Below are positions 47,505 to 55,154 of a DNA stretch of 64,000 bases, one piece after another. The DNA is from Qingshengfaniella alkalisoli (lineage in GTDB: Bacteria > Pseudomonadota > Alphaproteobacteria > Rhodobacterales > Rhodobacteraceae): NCBI RefSeq assembly GCF_007855645.1, contig NZ_CP042261.1, positions 1,344,501 to 1,408,500 on the forward strand, written 5' to 3'. Position 1 is the first letter of the stretch; each line of letters starts with the position of its first letter. Both the position numbers and the translations under genes were made by a program. The notes under the pieces were generated by a model. It was not told where the DNA came from, did no database searches, and worked only from the letters and a program-made list of their open reading frames with translations.

Positions 47505-47885
47505 TCAGCGTGTCGGCTCATCCTTGACCCGGAAAGTAGCTGAGTCTTCTTGAGCGACAACGGCAGCCCAGTCGTAGAGGTCAGAAAGAAGGCAGCGCAA
47601 GGCTTCGCCCTGGGCGGTGAGGCTGTAGGTGACTTCGCGCGGGTAGGTGTTCGTCTCATCCCGCCGCGCCAGGCCGCGCGCGGTCATGCCCGCCAGCCGT
47701 TCGGTCAGGACCTTGGGCGAGATGCGTGGCAAGAGCGCCAGGAGTTCCGAGTATCGTTTCGGCCCGCCCGATAGATGCCACAGCACCAGGGCGTTCCAGC
47801 GGTGACCAAGGAATCCCAGCCAGTCTTCGGCAGGGCAGTCGTTGGGGCGGCGGGCGATGGTTGGTTCAAGCATTGGGCTTCCCAT
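47505..47885 (-). CDS. HxlR-family transcriptional regulator
   Basis: 126 residues with the HxlR winged helix: LGFLGHRWNALVLWHLSGGP, KRYSELLALLPRISPKVLTE and REVTYSLTAQGEAL. These small dimers sense redox or electrophilic stress. It is divergent from the GNAT gene (115 bp between). HxlR proteins often have an N-terminal sensing cysteine; here there is one at residue 18 (NDCPAEDW). Confidence 0.88.
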   Translation of the reverse strand: MGSPMLEPTIARRPNDCPAEDWLGFLGHRWNALVLWHLSGGPKRYSELLALLPRISPKVLTERLAGMTARGLARRDETNTYPREVTYSLTAQGEALRCLLSDLYDWAAVVAQEDSATFRVKDEPTR

Positions 47886-47999
47886 TTGGTGAGTCCAGAG
47901 TCGCCGTGATCTGAACGCTCAGGGAACCTCTAGCGGGCCCGGAAATGTAAGGAAGGAGATCAGGATCTCAGTAAGTTACTCGTGTCGAAAGGAAGAAAT

Positions 48000-48443
48000 A
48001 TGATTCAGATCAGGCAAGCGATCGAATCTGACGCTGCAGAGGCCATTAGCACCCTGAGGCGCTCGATTACCGAACTATGCACCGCAGATCATCAGAATGA
48101 TCCGACAGAAATCGAAAACTGGCTTGGCAACAAGACATTCGAGGGTTGGAGCAAGTGGATCCGGCGGGATGACGCCGTAGTGCTGGTGGCAGAACGGGAC
48201 GGGATGATCATCGGCGTTGGTATGGCCATCTTGAGCGGCGACATCCTATTGAACTACGTCCATCCGGCAGCACGCTTCGGAGGTGTCAGCAAAGCCATTC
48301 TCGCTGCCTTGGAGGAAACTTTACGAGCAAGGGGTGTTCACTGCTGTCGCCTGCAAAGCACGATCACGGCCCGATCCTTCTACGAAAGCTGCGGTTTTAA
48401 GTCAGAGGGGAACGACACGCTCATGCTCGCCAAATCCCTTTAG
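48000..48443 (+). CDS. GNAT-family N-acetyltransferase
   Basis: 147 residues from the ATG at 48000, which has AAAGGAAG just upstream; a GTG at 47982 would precede that site. IQIRQAIESDAAEAIS begins the fold, and GMIIGVGMAILSG and ARSFYESCGFKSEGNDTLMLAKSL are typical of small GNATs. The usual Q/R-x-x-G-x-G/A loop appears as RFGGVSKAI, slightly changed. Substrate unknown. Confidence 0.8.
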   Translation: MIQIRQAIESDAAEAISTLRRSITELCTADHQNDPTEIENWLGNKTFEGWSKWIRRDDAVVLVAERDGMIIGVGMAILSGDILLNYVHPAARFGGVSKAILAALEETLRARGVHCCRLQSTITARSFYESCGFKSEGNDTLMLAKSL

Positions 48444-48518
48444 CTTCTGGGCCCGTAAGGGCTCGAAACCGTCATCCGTCCCGCGCCGCCTGACGGACCG
48501 GGATGCGGGACGAAGCGG

Positions 48519-48938
48519 TCATTTGGTATCCGTGGCCATCCGAGCGATATCGCCCAGGCTCAGGGACTCGTATCGCGCGAGGACCTGACGCGCGGCTTCC
48601 GCTTCGATGTCGGTAAGCGTGCTGTTCACCGCGCCCTCCACTGGGCAGCCTGGGTGATCGCGTGACTCCGAGGGGGCGGACCAACCCGGACGATCGAGCG
48701 CCTCGAACACGTCGGCGACCGATATGGAGTCGAGCGATCGCACCACGCGCCAACCACCACTTCGTCCCTTCGTTGCTTCGATCAGCCCTGTCTCACGCAG
48801 GCCAGCGAGCATGCGCCGGACCACAACGGCATTGATCGATAACATCGTGGCGATCTCGGCCGAGGACATCACCCGCTCCCGGAGCGATAGGTGGATCAGA
48901 GCGTGCAGAACGCGGGGAAGCCTGAGGTCGGATGTCAC
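48519..48938 (-). CDS. Rrf2-family transcriptional regulator
   Basis: 139 residues: winged HTH (SSAEIATMLSINAVVVRRML), the wing KGRSGGWRVVRS and a dimerisation helix. Only one cysteine (GCPVEG) is seen, not the three needed to hold an Fe-S cluster as in IscR, so it is more like the cluster-free NsrR/YwnA-type members. It is divergent from the epoxide-hydrolase-like gene, which it probably controls through the site at 48977-48989. Confidence 0.87.
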   Translation of the reverse strand: MTSDLRLPRVLHALIHLSLRERVMSSAEIATMLSINAVVVRRMLAGLRETGLIEATKGRSGGWRVVRSLDSISVADVFEALDRPGWSAPSESRDHPGCPVEGAVNSTLTDIEAEAARQVLARYESLSLGDIARMATDTK

Positions 48939-48967
48939 GCTAGAATCCTAAAGTGTATCATCTTGGG

Positions 48968-48996
48968 TTACATTATGCGGTCGTACCGCGTATATG
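48968..48996 (+). promoter_or_regulatory. Promoter with embedded palindrome for the epoxide-hydrolase-like gene
   Basis: TTACAT (48968-48973), 17-nt spacer, TATATG (48991-48996). The spacer contains the perfect palindrome GCGGTCGTACCGC at 48977-48989, an ideal position for repression by the divergent Rrf2 protein. Confidence 0.55.
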
Positions 48997-49028
48997 TCAC
49001 ATCGCATGTTACAGAATGGAGCGCCACG

Positions 49029-50123
49029 GTGAATCGTCGTCAAATCTTCGGAGTTCTCGCGGCCCCAGCTCTTGTGCCTTTCATCAGACGCACGCGCGCA
49101 GACGCGAAACCCCATGGAGAAGTCCCTATGACAAAGCTAAACTACCGACATGTCGAGGCCAATGGCCTCCGGATGCGGATTGCCGACCACGGTGAGGGGC
49201 CGCTTGTCCTGCTCTGCCATGGCTTTCCTGAATCGTCCTATGCGTGGCGCCACCAGCTTTCTGCTCTCGCGGAGGCGGGCTACCGCGCTGTTGCGCCCGA
49301 CCTGAGGGGGATCGGGGGAACGTCGGCTCCCGCTGACACCGAGGCGTATGCGCTTCAGCACCTCGTCGCCGATATGGTTGCCCTTACAGACGCGCTTGGA
49401 GCGCCGAGGGCGGTTATCGTCGGTAACGACTGGGGCGCAACGCTTGCGTGGCACGCGGCACTATTACGTCCAGACCTGTTCTCGGCGGTCGCTGCAGTCG
49501 GTGTGCCGATCATGGGCCAGCCTCCGATACCGCCGACACAGATATTTCCGCAGGCCGGGGATACCCTCTTCTACACGCTCTATTTCCAGGACGAAGGCGT
49601 CGCAGAGAAGGAGTTCGAAGCCGATATCCGCCGAACGCTGCTCAAAATCTACTATGCGGCTTCGAGCCAGGCCGGCCCCCGCATGGAGGGAGACGGAACA
49701 CCCAATCCCTTTGGAATGGTGTCGCGGGAACGTGGCTTGCTCTCGTCTCTGCCAATGCCGGAGCGTGACCTGCCGTGGTTGTCCGGTGAGGATCTGGCGG
49801 TTTTCGTTTCTGACTATGCCGAGAGCGGCTTTCGCGGCGGGCTGAACCTATATCGTAACCTCGACCGCAACTGGGCGCTTCAATCGGCATTCGCCGGCCT
49901 AAAGGTTGAGGTGCCGGCGCTCTACATGGTCGGTACGCGCGATACCGGACTGTCGATGCCGGGCATGATGCAGATGATCAAGGGACAGAAAGATCTCGCC
50001 CCACAGCTGCGCGAGCCGATTTTCCTCGAGGCGTGCGGACACTGGGCACCCCAGGAACAAGCAACACGGGTGACCGAGACCCTTCTGCACTTCCTTGCGC
50101 AGGTCACGCCGCAACATCAATAA
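49029..50123 (+). CDS. Alpha/beta hydrolase, epoxide-hydrolase type
   Basis: 364 residues from GTG at 49029, preceded by TGGAGCGCCACG, or about 331 from ATG at 49128. The longer form has a twin-arginine-like N-terminus (NRRQIFGVLAAPALVPF), so export is possible. HGFPES (oxyanion hole), GNDWGA with the nucleophile Asp, and CGHWAPQE with the catalytic His are the epoxide hydrolase/haloalkane dehalogenase set; HGFPES and the cap favour epoxide hydrolase. Divergent from Rrf2. Confidence 0.83.
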   Translation: MNRRQIFGVLAAPALVPFIRRTRADAKPHGEVPMTKLNYRHVEANGLRMRIADHGEGPLVLLCHGFPESSYAWRHQLSALAEAGYRAVAPDLRGIGGTSAPADTEAYALQHLVADMVALTDALGAPRAVIVGNDWGATLAWHAALLRPDLFSAVAAVGVPIMGQPPIPPTQIFPQAGDTLFYTLYFQDEGVAEKEFEADIRRTLLKIYYAASSQAGPRMEGDGTPNPFGMVSRERGLLSSLPMPERDLPWLSGEDLAVFVSDYAESGFRGGLNLYRNLDRNWALQSAFAGLKVEVPALYMVGTRDTGLSMPGMMQMIKGQKDLAPQLREPIFLEACGHWAPQEQATRVTETLLHFLAQVTPQHQ

Positions 50124-50256
50124 CCATAGAACGCTGTCGCTCGCCGCTCGCGCTCTCAGCTAATGTCGTGTACTGGCTGATGGTGTTGAAAACTCCGCGC
50201 TTGCCCGGAGTCGAAGCTTCTGATTTCCTTGATTTATGGGAGCGGGAGGGCACGGG

Positions 50257-50690
50257 ATGTTGGGAACTCTAAAGGCGCATCCGCGACTGTTCTACGAGTT
50301 CGATCTCGAGACGCATATCCCAGAGAACCATCTGGTGCGTGGGATCGACCGGGTCTGCGTGATCAGCGAGCGCGATATCGATCCCGTCCATCTAGAACGG
50401 GCCAAGCTTTTTCATGCTGCCCGTCACCCGAACCAGGAGATGGATCTGTTCATCAGGTCTGAACTGGCCGGGCTGACCCGGCCCATCGCCATTCGGGAAT
50501 TGCTCCGCCAGTCGTCGGTCGGAAAGGCCGGCTGGTGGAGCGTGGTCCGCGCAATCCGCCCCGGCATCGTCGACGTGGTCAACTGGGAGCCGATCACCGA
50601 GCGTTCTGTCATCTGCATCCCGGAAGGAGCCGGATGGCAGCCCCCTTCGCTTCACGCCACCACCTCCTGGAAACGGATTGCACTATCCGT
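50257..50690 (+). pseudogene. Transposase chimera: IS1182-type start joined to a possible TnsA-like part
   Basis: Residues from the ATG at 50257, MLGTLKAHPRLFYEFDLETH then IPENHLVRGIDR, match the N-terminus of IS1182-type transposases for about 33 residues. The frame then runs into VCVISERDIDPVHLERAKLF and GKAGWWSVVRAI, which looks to me like the C-terminal winged-helix part of a TnsA-type nuclease. Such a fusion would arise by deletion. The TnsA reading is a weak recognition. The frame is open further but has no identity beyond about 50690. Confidence 0.4.
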
Positions 50691-50999
50691 ATCGGACCGC
50701 GCCGGGGCACGGTCATCGAGGCTTGCCCGGAAGGTTACGTTGTCGCCTGCGAAAAATGGACCGACCCGAAATCCAGGGAGATCACCAATCGCGCTCATCA
50801 GTTCCTGTCCCATGATCGCATTGCTGCCGACAATCGCCATGGCCAACTCATCGTCCTGTCCCGACCGCGCGTGACCCTTGCCATCGATGCCGGCGAACTT
50901 GACAGCAGGAAGCTGCTCCTCGAGCTCCGCGAACCCGAGCCGGTAGATCAGGCAAAGAGCGGATCATGTTCCAGCTTGCTCCCGCAGCCCAGGCGCTGA
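50634..50999 (+). CDS. Small unknown protein, possibly a TnsB/TniA-like N-terminal fragment
   Basis: 121 residues from ATG at 50634, which has an excellent GGAAGGAG 6 nt upstream. HHLLETDCTIRIGPRRGTVI and EACPEGYVVACEKWTDPKSR resemble the N-terminal segment of TnsB/TniA transposases, and its overlap with the TnsA-like frame upstream would match a tnsAB pair. The catalytic domain is missing, so if this is correct it is a remnant. 51000-51264 has no supported gene. Confidence 0.35.
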   Translation: MAAPFASRHHLLETDCTIRIGPRRGTVIEACPEGYVVACEKWTDPKSREITNRAHQFLSHDRIAADNRHGQLIVLSRPRVTLAIDAGELDSRKLLLELREPEPVDQAKSGSCSSLLPQPRR

Positions 51000-51264
51000 C
51001 GCTGGTCACCAAGGTTGAAGACCATCTCTCCCACGAAGTGGTCCTTGCTGGATTTCAGGATAGGACGGGCCGCCCGGCTTTTGGCGGGAGCCCGGTTGGT
51101 AGCGATTTTTCTCTTCGCCATCGCTTGGACATATCTCCATCGGTCCGCAGCGGAACTGTCCGCGCGGTAATTTGTTTGACGATGGGCAAAGTCTGATATT
51201 GCCGTTACGCTTCGCCGACGGGCAACGGCGCCTCTATCTGATGGCGGCGACGCACATGACGGGA

Positions 51265-51693
51265 TCAGCTCTGCTCGTCGAGCACCAGATCAGCGCATTG
51301 CGGGCGGCGCCAGACCGCCAGTTCCACCCGATCCTCTTCGTCGAAATACACGCGATACTGGCAGACCAACCGATCTGTTCCGACCAGAGGGAGGGACAAG
51401 TGGTATTCCCACGAACCGTCGGGATAGCCGACCTTCGCCCGGCCAAGCAGTTGGTACAGTTCATCCTGACTCTGCCCGATCGTGACCTGACGCACCTGAT
51501 CAACACTGAGCTGCGTGCCTGCGCGCGCGTATTCCGCATCCATCTCGGGATAGGCTCGCCAAACTGTCGAAAACTCTCGCCGGGGGTCCACACGGTTCAG
51601 TTGTTCGGTTTCCTGCGCTACTGCATGCCCTAGCGGGAGCAATCCAGTTGCAAGCAACGCGAACAATACTTTGCGCCCATTTATATGTTTCAT
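51265..51693 (-). CDS. BamE-like exported protein linked to type I secretion genes
   Basis: 142 residues. The signal peptide FALLATGLLPLGHAVAQ has no lipobox cysteine. The mature part contains VRQVTIGQSQDELYQLLGRA and WEYHLSLPL, then QYRVYFDEEDRV, the beta-alpha-alpha-beta pattern of the BamE/SmpA (OmlA) fold. It lies 67 bp after the HlyD-type gene on the same strand. Known BamE is a lipoprotein of the outer-membrane assembly machine; this non-lipidated relative may assist the secretion pore, an inference from position only. Confidence 0.65.
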   Translation of the reverse strand: MKHINGRKVLFALLATGLLPLGHAVAQETEQLNRVDPRREFSTVWRAYPEMDAEYARAGTQLSVDQVRQVTIGQSQDELYQLLGRAKVGYPDGSWEYHLSLPLVGTDRLVCQYRVYFDEEDRVELAVWRRPQCADLVLDEQS

Positions 51694-51760
51694 GTCGGTA
51701 ACCTCTGTTCAGCCATCGGAAATTAGGGAGCCCATTGCCCGGATACGGCACACACGGAAA

Positions 51761-52927
51761 TCAACGTTCACGAAGCGCCTCCTGTGCCCGGTTGAAAGGT
51801 TTGATGAGATACTGCCAGATGGTCTTTTCCCCTGTCCGGATATCGACTGTCGCGATCATGCCCGGGACGATTGGAAACCGGGTTCCGGCCTTGTTGACCA
51901 GGTAATCGTCGTAAGTACGGATATAGACCCGGTAATAGACCTGCTCAGGATTGACCTCGTCGCGTACAGTGTCGGGCGAAATCGTCACCACCTCACCTTC
52001 AAGCCCGCCAAAAATTGCGTAATCATAGGCCGAGACCTTGACCATGGCCCGCTGTCCGGGGTGGATGTAGGCGATATCACGCGGCGAAATCCGGGTCTCG
52101 ATGAGCAACTGTTCGTCCATCGGCACAATGGACATGAGTTGCCCGCCGGGAGGAACGACACCGCCGATGGTCGTCACTGCAATGTCTTTGACAATGCCGC
52201 GCATGGGCGCACGAAAGGTCAGGCGCTCCAGTTGTTCCGACCGTCCCCGCATAACGGATGCCTGAACTTCCGCTTCTGCGTTCACGCGTTGCAATTCCTC
52301 GCCGATCTGCACCCGGGTATCGGCTTTCAACCGAACGATCTCCAGTTCGGTCTGAGCGACTTCGCGAAGCAACCTGATAGCTTCGACGCGGCTTGCGGCA
52401 CCGCTGCTCAACAAGTTCTCGATAATCTCCAGCTCTTGCCGGGTCAGGTCCAGGCTCTCGTTCAACCCGGCAAGCGCGTCGTCCAGGCTGGCCCGACGCG
52501 ATCGGAACAGGGCCAGTTCATTGGCACGCAATTGGTCGAACCGTTCACCGTCCAGCGCGGACGGAAACTCGACGGCGGCGGCCCCGTCGAGTTCGGCGCG
52601 CAGCCGGGCAGCTGCAGCGATGGCGGAATGATATTTCGCCGCTGCCTCCTGGACATTCGATACCGTTTGATCCGCATCGAGCCGGGCGAGCAATTCGCCC
52701 TTCTCGACAATATCGCCTTCTCTGACCGAAATCTCCGCGACGACCCCGCCATCAAGGGATTGAATCATTTGCTCACGCGAACTCGGCACTACTGTCCCGT
52801 AGCCGCTCGAAACCTCTGCCAACGGGAAATACCAGGCCCAGGCGAAGAATGCGGACAGCATGGCCGCCACGAGCCAGACCATCAGACGCTGCGGCCGCGT
52901 CTCTTCGTTCACCAACACTGCGCTCAT
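51761..52927 (-). CDS. Type I secretion membrane fusion protein (HlyD family)
   Basis: 388 residues. One N-terminal membrane helix (about 15-35), a lipoyl-like half (QSLDGGVVAEISVREGDIVE), a long coiled-coil (about 85-225), the second lipoyl half (FRAPMRGIVKDI) and the C-terminal beta-barrel ending PGMIATVDIRTGEKTIWQYL, a common ending of HlyD/PrtE proteins. It bridges the inner-membrane ABC exporter to an outer-membrane TolC-type channel, whose gene is not in this window. Start overlaps the ABC gene stop by 4 nt. Confidence 0.92.
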   Translation of the reverse strand: MSAVLVNEETRPQRLMVWLVAAMLSAFFAWAWYFPLAEVSSGYGTVVPSSREQMIQSLDGGVVAEISVREGDIVEKGELLARLDADQTVSNVQEAAAKYHSAIAAAARLRAELDGAAAVEFPSALDGERFDQLRANELALFRSRRASLDDALAGLNESLDLTRQELEIIENLLSSGAASRVEAIRLLREVAQTELEIVRLKADTRVQIGEELQRVNAEAEVQASVMRGRSEQLERLTFRAPMRGIVKDIAVTTIGGVVPPGGQLMSIVPMDEQLLIETRISPRDIAYIHPGQRAMVKVSAYDYAIFGGLEGEVVTISPDTVRDEVNPEQVYYRVYIRTYDDYLVNKAGTRFPIVPGMIATVDIRTGEKTIWQYLIKPFNRAQEALRER

Positions 52928-55047
52928 GCCGCAACCTTCCCGCTGCGCAGCTGTGCCAGCACCTGTTCCTTCGGTCCGTCCATCGCGATAGTGCCATTGC
53001 TGACCACGATCAGCCGGTCCACCATCCGCAGCACGGCCGGACGATGCGTTGCCACGATCACCGAAACCTCGGCCTCCAGTCCTGACAGCATCTCGATCAC
53101 CGAAGCTTCAGATACCTCGTCGAGTGATGCAGTTGGTTCATCGAGCAGCAGAACGTTCGGATCGCGCAGCAGAAGCCGGGCCAGCAACAGCCCCTGACGT
53201 TGCCCCCCGGACAGCCCAAGGCCGCCTTCCTGCACCAGGTGATCCAATCCATCGGGCAGCTTGCGAATGAAGTCGTCCAGTCCCATCTCACCAAGCGCCG
53301 CAAGAATCGCCTCATCCGTCGCTCCCGGCGCGCCCAGCGTCAGGTTCTCGCGCAGGGTGCCGTGGAACAGCCGCGCCCCCTGCCCCATGAACCCGATATC
53401 GCGCCGCAGATCGGCCGGATCGACCAGGCCCATCACCACGTCATCGACACGGATCTCGCCCTGCAAGGGGTCCAGCAGACCGGCCAGCCCCGACAGCAGG
53501 GTCGATTTTCCCGCGCCGTTGCGGCCGAGAATAGCGATCCGTTCACCCGGCGCGATCCGCAATTGCCCGACCTTCAGAACCGGCGTCTGCGGGTCGTGGC
53601 CGAAGACCGCGCTCTTGAGGCGAAAGGCGCCGTGGATTGAAGGCTTGTGAATGCGCTGCTGTTCTTCCGGCGAGTCCACCGGCAACGCCATCAATCCGTC
53701 CAGCGCCTCACGGGCAACGCGTGCCTGCTGCCAGCGGTTGAGAATCTGGGTGACGGAGGCCAGCGGTGCCAGCATCCGCGAGGACAGCATCGATGCCGCG
53801 ACGAGCACGCCGGTGCTCATGTCCCCCGCCATGACCATGGGTGCCCCGAAAAAGATCACCACGGCAAACACCCCGCCCTGTACCGACTGCGCCCAGGAGG
53901 TCAGCCGACCCACCAGGTCGCGAAGCTCCATCGCAGATCCTGCGGTTGTCTCGTTGTAGTGGTTCCACAGGTTCTGGAAACGCGTCTCGGCCTGAAGGGC
54001 CTTGATATCGTCCAACCCCTGGATCGCTTCGACAAGCATTGCGCTGCGCAGCGCGCTTTCGCGCGTGTTCGCCTCGGCCAGGCGGCGCAGTCGTTTCTGT
54101 GCGAGCAATCCCGGAAGAACGAGCAGGACCATCGCGACCAGCGGGATCCAGACCAGTGGTCCGGCGATGTAATAGAACAGCGCGCAGAACAGCAGGAAGA
54201 ACGGCACATCTGCGACCGCTGCCACTGTTGTCGACGTCAGCATCTCGCGCACATGCTCAAGCTCGCGGACTTGCGATATGAACGTGCCGGTTGAACGCGG
54301 CCGTGCGGTGTTGCGCACCCGAAGCGCATGGCCGAACACGCGGTCCGATATTTTCAGGTCGGCCGCCTTGCCCGCGACATCCGTGATGCGTCCGCGGGCG
54401 ATCTTCATCACCAGCGCGAAGCCCATCGCCATCATCGCCCCGATGAACAGCACGTAAAGCGTGTTCATGGATTGCGCCGGCACCACCCGGTCATAGACCT
54501 GCATCGAGAAGATGACCCCGGCCAGTGCCAGTGTGTTGGCCACCAGCGAGGCAATCATCACGGACCGATAGGGTGCCATATCGGCCAGAACGATGCTGCG
54601 CAGCCAGTCCGGACGCCACGGCGCGATATAGTCGTCTATCCGTAGGTCCGGGCGGCTCGATACCGGGCGCAGCACGAAGAGCCGTTGCAGACTCGCAAAG
54701 AGTTCGTCGCGCGTGAAAGGAGTTTCAAGGCCACCCATGCCGTCAACCACGACGCCGAAACCGTCCTTTGTTTCGCGCTCGATCACGCCGATTTCACCAT
54801 TGCCGAAGTCGGCGATGACCGGCAAGCGCAGCTTTGAAACGGCATTGCGGTGCGGTTTGATCTCTTCGACCCCCAGCCCCGCAGACCGCGCCAGGCGTCG
54901 CAGCTGGTTCTTTTCACCCGACCACGCCAGATCAATCCGGACCTGTTCGGGCGAGACGGCAATGCGGTAGTACGCGGCGACACGCAGTACCGCTCCCATC
55001 CAACCCTGCGCAGACGGGGCGTCGGGAAGAAGATGCGGCTTGCTCAT
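52924..55047 (-). CDS. Type I secretion ABC transporter (LapB-like, with inactive C39-like domain)
   Basis: 707 residues. The N-terminal about 130 residues follow the C39 peptidase-like fold, but no catalytic Cys stands at the expected place (QGWMGAVLRVAAYY), so it is a chaperone-type C39-like domain as in LapB/HlyB. Six membrane helices occupy about 160-420. The ATPase has Walker A GRNGAGKSTL, signature LSGGQRQGLLLARL, Walker B NVLLLDEPTASLD and ATHRP. It energises export of the adhesin encoded just upstream. No peptidase implies an uncleaved C-terminal signal in the substrate. Confidence 0.92.
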   Translation of the reverse strand: MSKPHLLPDAPSAQGWMGAVLRVAAYYRIAVSPEQVRIDLAWSGEKNQLRRLARSAGLGVEEIKPHRNAVSKLRLPVIADFGNGEIGVIERETKDGFGVVVDGMGGLETPFTRDELFASLQRLFVLRPVSSRPDLRIDDYIAPWRPDWLRSIVLADMAPYRSVMIASLVANTLALAGVIFSMQVYDRVVPAQSMNTLYVLFIGAMMAMGFALVMKIARGRITDVAGKAADLKISDRVFGHALRVRNTARPRSTGTFISQVRELEHVREMLTSTTVAAVADVPFFLLFCALFYYIAGPLVWIPLVAMVLLVLPGLLAQKRLRRLAEANTRESALRSAMLVEAIQGLDDIKALQAETRFQNLWNHYNETTAGSAMELRDLVGRLTSWAQSVQGGVFAVVIFFGAPMVMAGDMSTGVLVAASMLSSRMLAPLASVTQILNRWQQARVAREALDGLMALPVDSPEEQQRIHKPSIHGAFRLKSAVFGHDPQTPVLKVGQLRIAPGERIAILGRNGAGKSTLLSGLAGLLDPLQGEIRVDDVVMGLVDPADLRRDIGFMGQGARLFHGTLRENLTLGAPGATDEAILAALGEMGLDDFIRKLPDGLDHLVQEGGLGLSGGQRQGLLLARLLLRDPNVLLLDEPTASLDEVSEASVIEMLSGLEAEVSVIVATHRPAVLRMVDRLIVVSNGTIAMDGPKEQVLAQLRSGKVAA

Positions 55048-55154
55048 CTCATGCCCGACCTTGCCTGAGGGGGGCTAGAGTTGCGATGTTCTGCAATACT
55101 GCTGGCATCATAAGCTCATCATTGAAATTCGACGCGACGACCATCCCGGCAACC

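Noticed and set aside
47293-47553. 86-codon plus-strand frame between the MarR and HxlR genes
   Set aside because: No ribosome binding site, no similarity recognised, and it overlaps the HxlR gene antisense.
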